Positions 40,576-54,700 of a DNA stretch of 64,000 nucleotides are shown here, piece by piece. Numbering within the stretch: position 1 is the first letter of the stretch; each line of letters opens with the position of its first letter. The translations under genes were made by a program, and so were the position numbers. The notes beneath the pieces are model-generated. The model did no database searches, had not been told where the DNA came from, and saw only the letters and a list, made by a program, of their open reading frames with translations. This DNA comes from Saccharopolyspora dendranthemae (GTDB taxonomy: Bacteria; Actinomycetota; Actinomycetes; Mycobacteriales; Pseudonocardiaceae): contig NZ_VIWX01000004.1 in NCBI RefSeq assembly GCF_007829955.1, forward strand, positions 124,001 to 188,000, written 5' to 3'.

Positions 40576-43500
40576 TCAGCCGTCGCCCAGTTCGCTGTCG
40601 AGCAGGGCGAACATCTCGTCGTCGGAGGCCGTGTCGAGGTCGACCTGGGCCTCATCGGACGTGTGCTCGACCCGCAGGGACTCCCACCTCGACCGGAGCA
40701 CCTCGAGTCGGCCGGCGACCTGCTTGTGGACCTCGTCGTCGATGTCGGCCCCGGTGAGCGCGTTCGCCAGGCGCTCCAGGTCGGCCAGCATCGAGGTGAC
40801 CCCGGCTCCCTCGTCGGGGACGAGTTCGCCGAGCAGGAACTGCGCCAGTTCGTTCGGCGTGGGGTAGTCGAACACAAGCGTTGCGGGCAGTCGCGTGTCC
40901 ACCGCCGCGCTGAGCCGGTTGCGGAACTCCACCGCGGTGAGCGAGTCGAACCCCATCTCCTGGAACTGGCGGCCGGGCTCGACCGCGCTCGAGTCGTCGT
41001 GGCCCAGCACTTCGGCGGCCTGCCGCTGGACGAGGTCGAGGACGATCTCGGCGCGCTCGGAGGCCGTGCGACCAGCGAGCCGAGCCGTGAGCGCCTCGGC
41101 CGTGGGCTCGGCGACCGTCCGGCGCGTGCGGCGCCGCACCAGGTTCCGCAACAGCGGTGGCACCTCGCCACGGGACCTGATCGCCGCCAGGTCCAGCCGG
41201 ACCGGCAGCACCACGGGCTCGTCGACGGCCAGGGCCGCGTCGAACAGGCTCAAGCCCTCGTCCGTCGACAGCGGCGGCATCCCGGACTTGGCCATCCGCT
41301 CGGTCGCCACGTCAGCGGCCATCCCGGTCTGCTCCCACGCGCCCCACACCAGGGAGGTGCCCGGCAGGCCGAGGTCCCGGCGCTTCTCGATCAGGGCGTC
41401 GAGGAACGCGTTGCCCGCTGCGTAGTTGCCCTGGCCCGGGTTGCCGAACGTGCCTGCCACCGACGAGAACACCACGAAAGCCGAGAGGTCCCCGGTGAGC
41501 TCGTGCAAGTTCCAGGCCGCGTCGACCTTCGGTCGCAGCACCGTGTCGAGGCGTTGCGGTGTCAGCGACTCGACGGGGCCGTCGTCGAGCACGCCGGCGG
41601 TGTGCACGACGGCCGAGACCCGGTGCCGCTCCAGCAGCTCGGCCACCGCAGCCCGATCGGCCACATCGCAGGCCGCCACGTCCGCCGTGGCACCGAGCTC
41701 CGCCAGATCCGCTACCAGCTTCTCAGAACCTGCGGCCTCCCAGCCTCGACGGCTGACCAGCAGCAAGCGGCGGACATCGTGCTCGGTCACCAGGTGGCGG
41801 GCCACCAGCGCACCTAGACCACCGGTACCGCCGGTGATCAGGACGGTGCCCTCGGCGTTCCACGCGGTGCCGTGCGAGGGACTGACCCTGGCAAGACGCG
41901 GTGCCAGCACGTCGCCGTCGCGGATGAGCAGCTGCGGCTCACCGGAGGCCAGCGCTCCGGCCAGCACCGCCGGATCCACCGCCGCCGAATCCACGTCGAC
42001 CAGCAAGAACCGGCCTGGGTGCTCGGACTGGGCGGACCGGACCAGGCCCCACACCGCAGCCCCGGCCACATCGGAACCCGAGACCGCTCCCCTCGTCACG
42101 AACACCATCCGGGAGTCGGCGAAGCGCTCGTCCGCCAGCCATTCCCGCACCAGGTCGAGCGCGTGCGCAGCGAGGTCGTGCGTGGAGGTGACCACGTCGC
42201 CCCCGGTTCCGGTCATCGGGACCAGCACCGCACCGGCCTCGATGCTCGCCAGGTCCCGGTGCGCGGCGCCGGGCAGTCCGAGCGGGTCCGGGGCGAGCAC
42301 GGCCCAGTCTGATTCGGCCGCGTCGGTGGTGGTGACCGCAGTCCACTCGACGTCGAACAAGGAGTCGCGCGTCGCGGCCTGGCCGGCGAGTTCGGCCGAC
42401 ACAGAGCGCACGACCAAAGATTCCACCGTCGCGACCGGAGATCCGGTCGTGTCGGTCATCCCGAGGGTCATCGCGCCGTCCGCTGCCACCGACAGCCGCA
42501 CCCGCAGTTCCGAAGCACCCGTGGCGTGCACGGACACGCCGTTCCAGGCGAACGGGACACCGGCCACACCATCGCCCTCGGCGAGGAACGCGGTGTGCAG
42601 GCACGCATCCAGCAGCGCGGGGTGCAGCCCGAAACCACCGGTGTCGATCCCGTCGGGCAGCGCCACCTCGGCGAAGAGCTCGCCGTCGCGGCGCCACGCG
42701 GCGCGCAGGCCCTGGAACACAGGACCGTAGTCGAACCCGGCCTCGGCGAACCGCTCGTAGCAGTCCTCCAGCGCAACCGGCTCCCCGCTCGCGGGCGGCC
42801 ACGCGCCGTGGTCGACCGGCGCCGCATCGTCTCCAGGCGCGAGAACACCGATGGCGTTCTCCGCCCACGGCGCGTCGGCGTCACCGTCGAGGCGGGAGTG
42901 GATCGACACGCTGCGGCGGCCGGAATCATCTGGGGCACCGACCGAGACCTGCAACTGGACCGAGCCCTCTTCGGGCAGCACCAGCGGCGAGGCCAGCGTC
43001 AGCTCCTCAACCCGGTCGCACCCGACCTCATCACCCGCACGCACCGCCAGCTCCACCAACGCGGCGCCGGGCACCATGGCCTGGCCCATCACGACGTGGT
43101 CGGCCATCCAGGGCTGCGAGCGCAGCGACAACCGGTTGGTGAACACGTACCCGTCCGAGCCGGCCAGTTCGACCGCGGCTCCCAGCAACCGGTGCTCGAC
43201 GGCCTGCAGTCCCAGTCCCGAGGCGTCCCGGGACTGCGTGGAAGGCATCGGCCAGAACCGCTTGTGCTCGAAGGCGTAGGTGGGCAGCGGCACTCGCCGA
43301 GCACCGGTCCCGGTGAACAGCGGCGCCCAGTCCACCTCGACCCCCGCCACGTGCAGCTGCGCCATCGCGGTGACCGCGGATACCTCTTCGGCACCGTCCT
43401 TGCGCAGGATCGGGACCAGCACCGCGTCCTCGACCGACTCGGCCGCCATCGCGGAGAGAACCCCGTCGGGCCCCAGCTCCAAGAACGCGCTCACTCCCGC

Positions 43501-45749
43501 GTCGGCCAGATCGGCGACGACATCGCCGAACCGCACCGCTTCGCGCACGTGCTGCACCCAGAACTCCGGCGAGCTCACGTCACCGGAGACCACGACCGGC
43601 AGGCTCGGGGTGTGGAACGTCAGCCCGCTGATGGCTTCGCGGAAGTCCTCCAGCACGGGATCCATCATCGGCGAGTGGAACGCGTGGGAGACCTGGAGGC
43701 GGGTCGACTTCCAGCGCGACGCCACCTCCAGCACTGCAGCTTCCGCACCGGCCAGCACCACCGAGTTCGGTCCGTTCACCGCGGCGATCGACACCTCATC
43801 GGTCAGGTGCCCCAGTACCTCGGATTCACCGGCTCGCACCGCCACCATCGCTCCGCCAGCGGGAAGAGCCTGCATCAGGTTCGCCCTGGCCGTGACCAGC
43901 GCGCAGGCGTGGGGTAGCGAGAGCACGCCCGCGACGTGCGCGGCAGCGATCTCACCGATCGAGTGCCCGGCGAGGTAATCCGGCCGCACACCGAACGACT
44001 CGACCAACCGGAACAGAGCGACCTCGACCGCGAACAGCGCAGGCTGCGCGATGCCGGTCTCGTTCAAAGGCTCGGCGTCCGCACCCCACATCACATCCCG
44101 GACTGCCGGGTCCAGGTGTTCCAGCACCGCGTCCAGAGCTTCGGCGAAGACCGGGAAGCGGTCGTAGAGCTCGCAACCCATGCCGATGCGTTGCGAGCCC
44201 TGCCCGGAGAACAGCACGGCCAGCGGCCGCTCACCGGCGACACCGCGCGCCGCCTCCACGACTCCCGTGTCCCCGTCGAGCAGCACTGCCCGGTGCTCGA
44301 ACACCGACCGCGATTCGACCAGCGAGAATCCGATGTCGACCGCGGACTCCTCCTCGACGAAGGCGCGGATCCGCTCGACCTGCCCGGACAGCGCACCCTC
44401 GGACTTGGCCGACACCGGGAGCGGCACGACGCCGGGAAGGACCTGGGTGTCCTCCACCGGCTCGTCGACGGCCGCCGGCTGTTCCAGGATCAGGTGGGCG
44501 TTGGTGCCGCTGATGCCGAACGACGACACGGCCGCCCGGCGAGGCCGGTCCACCTCCGGCCACTCGGTGGAGTCGGTGAGCAGCTCCACCGCACCGGACT
44601 CCCAATCGACCTGGGAGGTCACGGTGTCCGCGTGCAGTGTCCTCGGCAGGACGCCGCGCTGCATGGCCGTGATCATCTTGATCACGCCCGCGACGCCCGC
44701 CGCCGCCTGCGTGTGCCCGATGTTGGACTTGATGGAGCCCAGCAGCAGCGGCTGCTCACGGTCCTGGCCGTAGGTGGCCAGCAGGGCCTGGGCCTCGATC
44801 GGGTCGCCGAGCGCGGTTCCCGTCCCGTGACCCTCCACGACGTCGACGTCTGATGTGGACAGTCCGGCGCTGGCCAGAGACTGGCGGATGACTCGTTGCT
44901 GCGACGGGCCGTTGGGCGCGGTGAGACCGTTGGACGCACCGTCCTGGTTGACCGCCGAACCCCGCACGACCGCCAAGACCTCGTGCCCGTTGCGCCGCGC
45001 GTCGGACAGCCGCTCCAGGACGACCACCCCGGCGCCTTCGGACCAGCCCACGCCGTCCGCCGAATCGGAGTAGGCCTTGCACCGGCCGTCGGAGGCCAGT
45101 CCGCGTTGCCGGGAGAACTCCACGAACGAACCCGGTGTGGACATCACGGTCACACCACCGGCCAGTGCCAGCGAGCACTCACCGCTACGCAGCGCCTGCA
45201 TCGCCCAGTGCATCGACACCAACGACGACGAGCACGCCGTGTCCACCGTCACCGCAGGCCCCTCGAAACCGAAGGTGTAGGAGATCCGGCCGGACACGAC
45301 GCTGGGTGAGTTCCCGGTTCCCTGGTGGCCCTCCGAACTTCCGCTGAGGAGCTGGCTGTAGTCGCTGTACATCACGCCGGCGAACACACCGGTGCGGCTG
45401 CCGCGCAGCGAGACCGGATCGACGCCCGTCCGTTCCAGCGCTTCCCACACGGTTTCGAGCAGGAGGCGCTGCTGGGCGTCGGTGGCCATCGCCTCCCGCG
45501 GCGACATCCCGAAGAACGCCGCATCGAAATCACCCGCATCATGCAGAAAACCACCATGCCGCGCGTACGAAGTACCCGCGCTATCAGGATCCGAATCGAA
45601 CAACGAATCCAGATCCCAACCCCGATCCACCGGGAACCCCGAAATCGCATCCACACCACCGGACACCAACCGCCACAAATCCTCCGGCGACGACACCCCA
45701 CCCGGATAACGACACGACATCCCCACCACGACCACCGGATCATCCACCA
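40576..45749 (-). other. PKS module E and C-terminal docking tail
   Basis: Approximate domains: KS 45748-44478 (Cys codon 45232-45234), AT 44222-43248 (GHSIGE, HAFHSPMMDPV), DH 43205-42430 (HVVMGQAMVP, DACLH), KR 42365-41275 (LDD, SSVAG, QGNYAAGNA), ACP 41060-40850 (EMGFDSLTAVEFRNRL). About 80 residues then form a helical, acidic docking tail. The KS has EGHGTGTALGDP where the other three KSs read EAHGTGTTLGDP; its active-site histidine is kept. Confidence 0.88.
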
Positions 45750-48700
45750 CGCTCGACACAGCCAGAACCGACTGGGCAGCAGTCGATTCAGATCCGAACA
45801 GCTCGTCGTGCAGATGCGTGGCCAGCGCGTGGGTCGTCGGGTAGTCGAAGACCAGCGTGGCGGGCAACCGCAAGCCGGAAGCGGTTCCCAGCTGGTTGCG
45901 CAGCTCGACGGCGGTCAGCGAGTCGAAGCCCAACTCCTGGAACGCCCGCGAAGGATCGATCGCGTTCGGATCCGCGTGCCCCAGCACCGCGGCGACCTCG
46001 CCGCGCACGAGGTCGACGAGAGTCTGCAGGCGGTCGGCCATGCCCAGACCGCTCAGCCTGGCGACCAGCGACTCCGCCGTGCGCGTCTGCGCAAGCGACC
46101 GGCGCGACCGGGCCCGGACGAGTCCGCGCAACAGCGGCGGGACCTCCCCTGCGGAGCGCAGAGCTGCGAGGTCGAGTCGGACCGGCAGCACCACCGGACG
46201 GTCCGTGGACAGTGCGGAGTCGAACAGCTCGAGCCCTTCGGCAACCGACAAGGCGGGCATTCCCGGGCGTCCCGGCGCGGCCATGCCGGCCTGCTCCCAA
46301 GCGCCCCACACCAGCGATGCGCCCGGCAGTCCCTGAGACCGCCGGTGCTCGATCAAGGCGTCCAGGAACGCGTTGCCCGCCGCGTAGTTGGCCTGTCCCG
46401 GGGTGCCGAAAGTACCGGCAGCGGAGGAGAACACGACGAACGCGGACAGGTCCTCGGTCAGTTCGTGGAGGTTCCAGGCGGCGTCGGCCTTGGGCCGCAG
46501 CACCGCATCCACCCGTTCCGGGGTCAGCGACTCCACCACACCGTCGTCGAGAACACCCGCAGCGTGCACCACGGATCGGACCGCGTGCTGCTTCAGCAGG
46601 CTCGCCACGGCGTCGCGCTCGGCCACGTCGCAGGCGACGACATCGACCTGGGCACCGAGATCGGTCAGGTCAGCCGCCAGCTTACCCGCGCCCTCGGTGT
46701 CGAGGCCGTGACGACTCGCCAGGACGAGTTCGCGAACGCCCTTGTCAGCGACCAGGTGGCGAGCGATCCGGGCGCCCAGGCCACCGGTGCCGCCGGTGAT
46801 CAGAACCGGGCCGTTCACGGCCCAGTCCACCGTCTCGTCCTGCGGCGCGACGCGCGCCAACCGGGCGGCCAGAACCTCACCGTCCCGGATCAGCAGCTGC
46901 GGCTCGTCGCTGGACAGAACCCGCCGGATCGCGGTCTCGTCCACAGGCTCGGAGTCCAGGTCCAGCAGCACGAACCGGCCCGGGTGCTCCGACTGCGCCG
47001 AGCGCACCAGGCCCCACGCGGCGGCCGCGGCCACGTCGTCGCCCGACATCGCACCCCGCGTCACGAACACGAGACGCGATTCGGCGAAGCGCTCCTCGGA
47101 CAGCCACTCGTGCAGCAGCCCGAGGGTCCGCGCGGCGAGGTCGTGGGCGGAGGCGGCCGCGTCCGCAGCGCCCGTGATCGGTGCGAACACCACGTCGTCC
47201 TCGACATCGTCGAGGCTCGGGTGAGCGCTGCCGGGCAGTCCCAGCGCGTTCGGGCCGACCACGGCGCACTGCGGAGCACCGGCCTCCGGCGGTGCGGCCG
47301 CCGGCACCCACTCCACGCCGAACAGCGCGTCGCGGCCGATGCCCGCACCGCTGAGCTGCTCAGGTGAGACCGGGCGGACGGCCAGCGACCGCACCGAGGC
47401 GACCGGTGCACCGGTGGTGTCGGCCAGGTCGAGAGTCAGCGTCCGATCGGCTCCTCGCGACAGGCGCACTCGCAGTTCCGCGGCGCCCGCGGCCCGCAGC
47501 GACACACCCGTCCAGGAGAACGGCAGACCGGCCGCGCCCTCGTCGTCGGCGAGGAAGGCGGCGTGCAGGCTCGCGTCCAGGAGGGCTGGGTGCAGCCCGA
47601 ACCCGCTGGTAGCGACGTCTTCGGGAAGCTCGATCTCGGCGAAGACCTCGTCCCCGCTGCGCCAGGCGGCGCGGAGCCCCTGGAAGACCGGCCCGTAGTC
47701 GAACCCGGCATCGGCGAGCCGGTCGTAGCAGCCGTCCAGCGCCACCGGCTCGGCCAGCGCGGGCGGCCACTCCCCCAGGTCGGCCCCGTCGTGCCGGTCG
47801 CCGGTACCGAGAGCGCCGCCGGCGTGCTCGGTCCAGGTCGAATCCGCAGCGTGCTCGGGCCGCGAGTACATCGCGATCGAGCGGTGGCCCGACTCGTCGG
47901 CGGGGCCGACCGAGACCTGCAGCTGGATCGCGACGTCCGCAGGCAGCACCAGCGGGGACGCCGTGGTCAGCTCCTCGACCCGATCGCACCCGACCTCGTC
48001 CGCCGCGCGGATCGCGAGTTCCACCAGGGCGGCGCCGGGCACGATCACCTGGCCCATCACGACGTGGTCGGCGAGCCAGGGCTGCGAGCGCAGCGACAAC
48101 CGGCTGGTGAACAGGAACCCGTCGGAACCGGCCAGTTCCGAACCGGCACCGAGCAGTGGGTGGCCGAGGGCGGTGAGGCCCAGGCCTGATGCGTCGTGCG
48201 GCTGCGCGGTCGGTGCCGGCCAGAACCGCTTGTGCTCGAAGGCGTAGGTGGGCAGGTCGACCCGGTGAGCGCCGGTTCCGGTGAAGAACGGACGCCAGTC
48301 CACGTCGAACCCGGTCGCGTGCAGGTGTGCGAGCGCGGTGACAGCGGTGGCCTCTTCGTCGCGATCCTTGCGCAACATCGGGACCAGCACCGCGTCCTCG
48401 ACCGACTCGGCCGCCATCGCGGAGAGGACCCCGTCGGGCCCCAGCTCCAGGAACGCGCTCACTCCCGCGTCGGCCAGATCGGCGACGGCGTCGGCGAACC
48501 GCACCGTCTCCCGGACGTGCTGCACCCAGAACTCCGGATCCGACACATCACCACTCGTCGCGATCGGCAGGGTCGGAACCTCGAACGACAGACCGCTGAT
48601 CGCCTCCCGGAAGTCGTCCAACACCGGATCCATCAGCGACGAGTGGAACGCGTGCGACACCTCCAACCGCCTGGACTCCCACCGCTCGGCGGCAGCGACG

Positions 48701-51700
48701 ACCGAGGCCTCCTCGCCGGCCAGGACCACCGACGACGGCCCGTTCACCGCGGCGACCGACACCTCATCGGTCAGGTGCGGCAGGACCTCGGCCTCACCAG
48801 CCCGTACCGCGACCATCACGCCGCCCGTGGGCAGAGCCTGCATCAGACGCGCCCGAGCGCTGATCAGCGCACACGCATCCTCCAACGAGAACACACCCGC
48901 CACATGCGCCGCCGCGATCTCACCAATCGAATGCCCCGCCAGGAAGTCCGGCCGCACACCGAACGACTCGACCAACCGGAACAGAGCAACTTCCAGCGCG
49001 AACAGAGCAGGCTGCGCAACACCCGTCTGATTCAACGCATCCGCGTCCTCACCCCACATCACGTCCCGCACACCCGGATCCAAGTGCTCCAGCACCGCGT
49101 CCAAAGCCTCGGCAAACACCGGGAACCTGCCGTAGAGCTCCCGGCCCATCCCCAGGCGCTGCGCACCCTGACCCGAGAACACCACCGCCAACGAACCCGC
49201 ACGCGCGGTACCCGAAGCAACCTCGGTGAGACCCGCACCCTCAGCCAGCAGGACCTTGCGGTGCTCGAACAACGAGCGCGATTCCACCAGCGAGAACCCG
49301 ACGTCCACCGCGGCGGTGTCCTCGACGAACGATCGGATCCGCTCGACCTGGCCGGCCAGCGCGCCCTCGGTCTTCGCCGACACCGGCAGCGGCACGACGC
49401 TCGCGTGCCACCGCGCGGGCTCCGCCGGCGCGTCGGCGCCAGGGCCCTGCTCCAGGATGACGTGCGCGTTGGTTCCGCTGATGCCGAACGACGACACGCC
49501 GGCTCGACGCGGACGACCGGTGTCCGGCCACTCGGCGGCTGCGCTGAGCAGCTCCAGCGAACCCGCTTCCCAGTCCACGTGCGACGACGGCACGTCCGCG
49601 TGCAACGTGGGCGGCAGAACGCCGCGCTGCATGGCGGCGATCATCTTGATCACGCCCGCAACACCGGCCGCCGCCTGGGTGTGCCCGATGTTGGACTTGA
49701 TCGAGCCCAGCAACAACGGCCGGTCGCGGTCCTGACCGTAGGTCGCCAGCAACGCCTGCGCCTCGATCGGATCACCCAACGTCGTTCCGGTGCCGTGCGC
49801 CTCGACCACGTCTACGTCTGAAGTGGACAGACCAGCGCTGGCCAAGGACTGACGGATCACCCGCTGCTGCGAGGGACCGTTCGGGGCCGTCAACCCGTTC
49901 GACGCACCATCGGAGTTGACCGCCGAACCCCGCAGGACTGCGAGCACCTCATGCCCGTGGCGCCGGGCGTCCGAAAGACGCTCCAGCACCAGCAGACCCA
50001 CGCCCTCCGACCAGCCCACACCATCGGCGGAGTCGCCGAACGCCTTGCACCGGCCGTCCGGAGCCAGGCCACCTTGGCGCGAGAACTCCACGAACGAACC
50101 GGGTGTGGACATCACGGTCACACCACCGGCCAGCGCCAGCGAGCACTCCCCCTGCCGCAGCGCCTGCGCCGCCAAGTGCATCGACACCAGCGACGACGAG
50201 CACGCCGTGTCCACCGTCATCGCCGGGCCTTCGAAACCGAAGGTGTAGGAGACGCGGCCGGACACCACGCTGGCGGAGTTCCCGGTCCCCTGGTGCCCTT
50301 CCGAGGCTCCGCTCAGCAGCTGGACGTAGTCGCTGTACATCACCCCGGCGAACACACCGGTCTGGCTGCCGCGCAGCGACGCCGGGTCGATTCCCGCGCG
50401 CTCCAAGGACTCCCACGCGATCTCCAGCAGCAGCCGCTGCTGAGCGTCGGTCGCCACGGCTTCGCGCGGTGACATGCCGAAGAACTCGGCGTCGAAATCA
50501 CCTGCTGCGCTGAGGAACCCGCCCGATCGGACGTAGGACGCGCCAGTGCGCCCAGGGTCTTGATCGAACAGCACGTCGAGGTCCCAGCCCCGGTCGGTCG
50601 GGAACTCCGAGATCGCGTCGACGCCGTCGGCCACCGAGCGCCACAGGTCCTCCGGCGACGACACACCGCCCGGATAGCGGCAGGCCATCCCGACGACGAC
50701 CACCGGGTCGTCGGAGACCGAGGTCCGGGTGGGCAGGAGTGCCGACGCGCCCGCGTCGGCTCCGACCAGCTCGTCGCGCAGGTGCTCGGCGAGCACGGCC
50801 GTGCTCGGGTAGTCGAAGACCAGCGTGGCGGGCAGGCGCAGACCGGTCGTGGCACCGAGCCTGTTGCGCAGCTCGACCGCCGTCAGCGAGTCGAAGCCCA
50901 AGTCCTGAAACGCCTTCGACGCAACGATCGCGTTCGCGTCGGCGTGTCCCAGCACTGCGGCGACCTCGCCGCGCACCAGGTCCAGCAGGGCTTCCTGGCG
51001 CTCGGCGTCGTTCAAGCCGCTCAGGCGGGTCGCCAGTGTCTCCGCGGTGCGCGACGCCGCCCTGGGCGTCCTGCTCCGGACGAGAGAACGCAGCAGCGGA
51101 GGGACCTCGCCCTGAGCTCGGATGGCCGCCAGGTCCAGGTGCACCGGCACCACCACCGGCCGGGTCGCGGACAGAGCGGAGTCGAACAGCTCCAGGCCTT
51201 CCGGCACCGACAGGGCGGGCATTCCCGAACGGCCCGCCGCCATGCCGGCCTGCTCCCACGCACCCCACGCCAGTGACACGCCCGGCAGGCCCTGAGACCG
51301 CCGGTGCTCCACCAACGCGTCCAGGAACGCGTTCCCCGCGGCGTAGTTCGCCTGTCCCGGGTTGCCGAACACTCCTGCTGCCGAGGAGAACACCACGAAG
51401 GACGACAGGTTCTCGGTCAGCTCGTGGAGGTTCCAGGCCGCATCCACCTTCGGCCGCAGCACCGTGTCCACCCGCTCCGGGGTCAGCGACTCGACGACAC
51501 CGTCGTCGAGCACGCCCGCGGTGTGCACCACCGCCGAGACTCGTCGGTGGTCCAGCAGCTCGGCCACCGCGGCCCGGTCGGCCACGTCGCAGGCCACCAC
51601 GTCGACGCTGGCGCCCAGCTCGGTCAGCTCGGTCGTCAACTCGCCCGCGCTCGCGGCACCCGGGCCGCGTCGACTGACCAGCACCAGGTCTCGCACGCCC

Positions 51701-54700
51701 TGCTCGGCGACCAGGTGTCGAGCCACCTGCGCGCCCAGGCCGCCCGTGCCGCCGGTGATCAGGACCGAGCCGTCGGCCTCCCAGCCGACCGGATCGTCCT
51801 GCGGCGTCACCCGCGAGAGCCTCGCCGCCAGGACGTCGTTGCCCCGGACGAGCAGCTGCGGCTCAGTCGAGCCCAAAGCCCGTGACACCGCTGCGGGTTC
51901 CACCGAATCCGCGTCCAAGTCCAGCAGGCAGAAGAGGCCCGGATGCTCGGACTGGGCGGACCGCACCAGCCCGGCGGCAGCGGCGGCGGCCACGTCAGCA
52001 CCGGACACCGCACCTCGGGTGACGAACACCAGCCGGGAACCGGCGGGACGTTCGGCGCCCAGCCATTCCTGCACCAGAGCCAGCACGCGGGACACCGTCG
52101 CGTGGACGGTGTCGGGGACGTGTCCCGGTTCGGGGGCGATCGGGACGAGCACCACGCCGCCGGTCACCGAGCTCAGATCGGACTCGGCGCCGACCTCGAC
52201 CCCGGTCGCGCGCAGGGATTCCGCCAGCCCGAAGGCATCGGCCCCCAGCACGGTCGCCGGTGCGTCGTGCGCCTCCGCCGGAACCGGATTCCAGTCGACG
52301 CCGAACAGGGACCGCCGCCCAGAGCTGCGAGCGCTCAGCGGCTCGCCGGACACCGGCCGCACGGTCAGCGCCTCGACGGAGGCCACCGGCACTCCGTCGG
52401 GATCGGCCATGGCGAGCGCCATCGAGCCGTCGGCGGCCTTGCGCAGCCGTACTCGCAGCTCCACCGCGTCCCAGGCGTGCAGCGACACGACCGACCACGA
52501 GAACGGCAGCCCCGGCTCTCCGTCGGCGACGACGGCGGCCGCGTGCAGGCACGCGTCGAACAGCGCGGGGTGCAGGTCGAATCCGTCGGCCTTCACGTCG
52601 TCGGGCAGCGCGACCTCGGCGAAGGTGTCATCGCCCCGCCGCCAGACGGCCCGCAGTCCTCGGAAGACCGGGCCGTATTCGAGCCCGGCGTCGGCGAGCC
52701 GGTCGTAGCAGCCTTCCAGCGCAACGGCTTCCGCGTCCTCAGGCGGCCAGGCGGCGGCGTCGAACTCGGCCCCGCGGCCGTCGACCCCGAGCACGCCGCT
52801 GGCGCAGGGCGACCAGGGCTGGTCCTCACCGCCGTCGGACTGCGAGTAGACGTTCACCGAACGGCGTCCCGACTCATCGGCCGAGCCGACCCAGACCTGG
52901 ACCCGCACCCCGCCGTTCTCGGGCAGGACCAGCGGTGAGACCAGGGTCAGCTCCTCGACACCGGGGCAGCCGACTTCGTCACCGGCGCGCGCGACCATCT
53001 CGACCAGCGCCGCGCCCGGCACGACCGGGTTGCCCATGACCACGTGATCGGCCAGCCACGGGTGGGACTGCAGCGACAGCCGGCTCGTGAACAGGGCTCC
53101 GTCACCCTCGGCCAGCTCCACCGCGGAGCCGAGCAGCGGGTGTTCGGTCGAGAGCAGACCGAGGCCCCGCGAGCTGTCGTGGCGGGCGGCGAGCGCGGGC
53201 CAGAACCACTCGTGCTGGAAGGGGTAGGTGGGCAGGTTGATCCGGCGTGCACCGGTCCCCTCGAACAACGGTGACCAGGACACCTCGACGCCTGCCGCGT
53301 GCAGCCGCGCCAGCGCCGTGACGGCCGATTCCTCCTCGCCGCGCTCCTTGCGCAGGAGCGGGACCAGCACGGTCTCATCGGGCGATCCGACGTTCTGGAC
53401 CGACTCGGCCGCCATGCCGGACAGGACGCCGTCGGGCCCGAGCTCCAGGAAGGCCGTGGTTCCGGCGCCCACCAGGTCGGCGACGGCGTCGGCGAACCGG
53501 ACGGGTTCGCGCACGTGCTGCGTCCAGTGCTCGGGCGAGGTCACATCACCCGAGGTCACGACGGGAATGGTCGGGGCGTGGAAGGACAGGCTGCTGACGA
53601 CCTCGTGGAACTCGTCGAGCATGGGGTCCATGTGCGCCGAGTGGAAGGCGTGCGAGACGGTCAGGCGGGTCGACTTCCAGCGCGACGCCACCTCCAGCAC
53701 CGCGGCTTCGTCGCCGGAGAGCACGACCGAGTTCGGGCCGTTGACCGCGGCGATGGACACACCGCCGATCACGTGCGGCAGCACCTCGGCCTCACCGGCC
53801 TGCACCGCCACCATCGCGCCACCGGTGGGCAGCGCCTGCATCAGGCGCGCCCGCGCGCTGACGAGCGTGCAGGCGTCCTCCAGCGAGAGCACACCGGCCA
53901 CGTGCGCGGCCGCGATCTCGCCGATCGAATGGCCTGCCAGGTGGTCCGGGCGCACGCCGAGCCACTCCACCAGCCGGAACAGGGCGACCTCCAGCGCGAA
54001 CAGCGCCTGCTGCGCGTTGCCGGTCCGGTTCAGCGCGTCGGCGTCCTGTCCCCACATGACCTCCCGCACCGCGGGGTCGAGGTGGGCGAGCACGGCGTCG
54101 AAGGCCTCGGCGAAGACCGGGAACCGGGCGTGGAGTTCGCGGCCCATGCCGAGGCGCTGCGACCCCTGGCCGGTGAACAGCACCGCCAACGATCGCGCCC
54201 GAGCGACGCCGCGCGCGGCCGGGACCACGCCATCATCGGAGGCGACGAGGGCCGCCCGGTGCTCGAACTGGGCGCGCGAGGTGGCCAGCGAGTAGGCGAT
54301 GTCGAGCTGGGAGCCCTCGGCCGCGCGGAGTCGCGCGGTCTGGTCGTCCAGGGCCGCTTCGGACTTCGCCGAGATCAGCCACGGCACCGCTGCGGGAACC
54401 ACCTGCGGCTCGCCCGCGGACTGCTCGACCGCGGGGCCCTGCTCCAGGATCACGTGCGCGTTGGTGCCGCTGACGCCGAAGGCCGAGATCCCGGCCCGGT
54501 GCGGACGGTCCGACCGCGGCCATTCGGCGGCGCTGGTCAGGAGTTCCACCGCTCCGGCTTCCCAGTCCACGTGGGACGACGGGGTGTCGGCGTGGAGGGT
54601 CGGCGGCAGCTGGCCGTGCTGCATGGCGGCGATCATCTTGATGATGCCCGCAACGCCGGCCGCCGCCTGCGCGTGCCCGATGTTGGACTTGATCGAACCC

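Noticed and set aside
40576..41060. Thioesterase at the PKS C-terminus
   Set aside because: After the last ACP only a ~80-residue helical, acidic docking tail follows. No GxSxG hydrolase motif is present.
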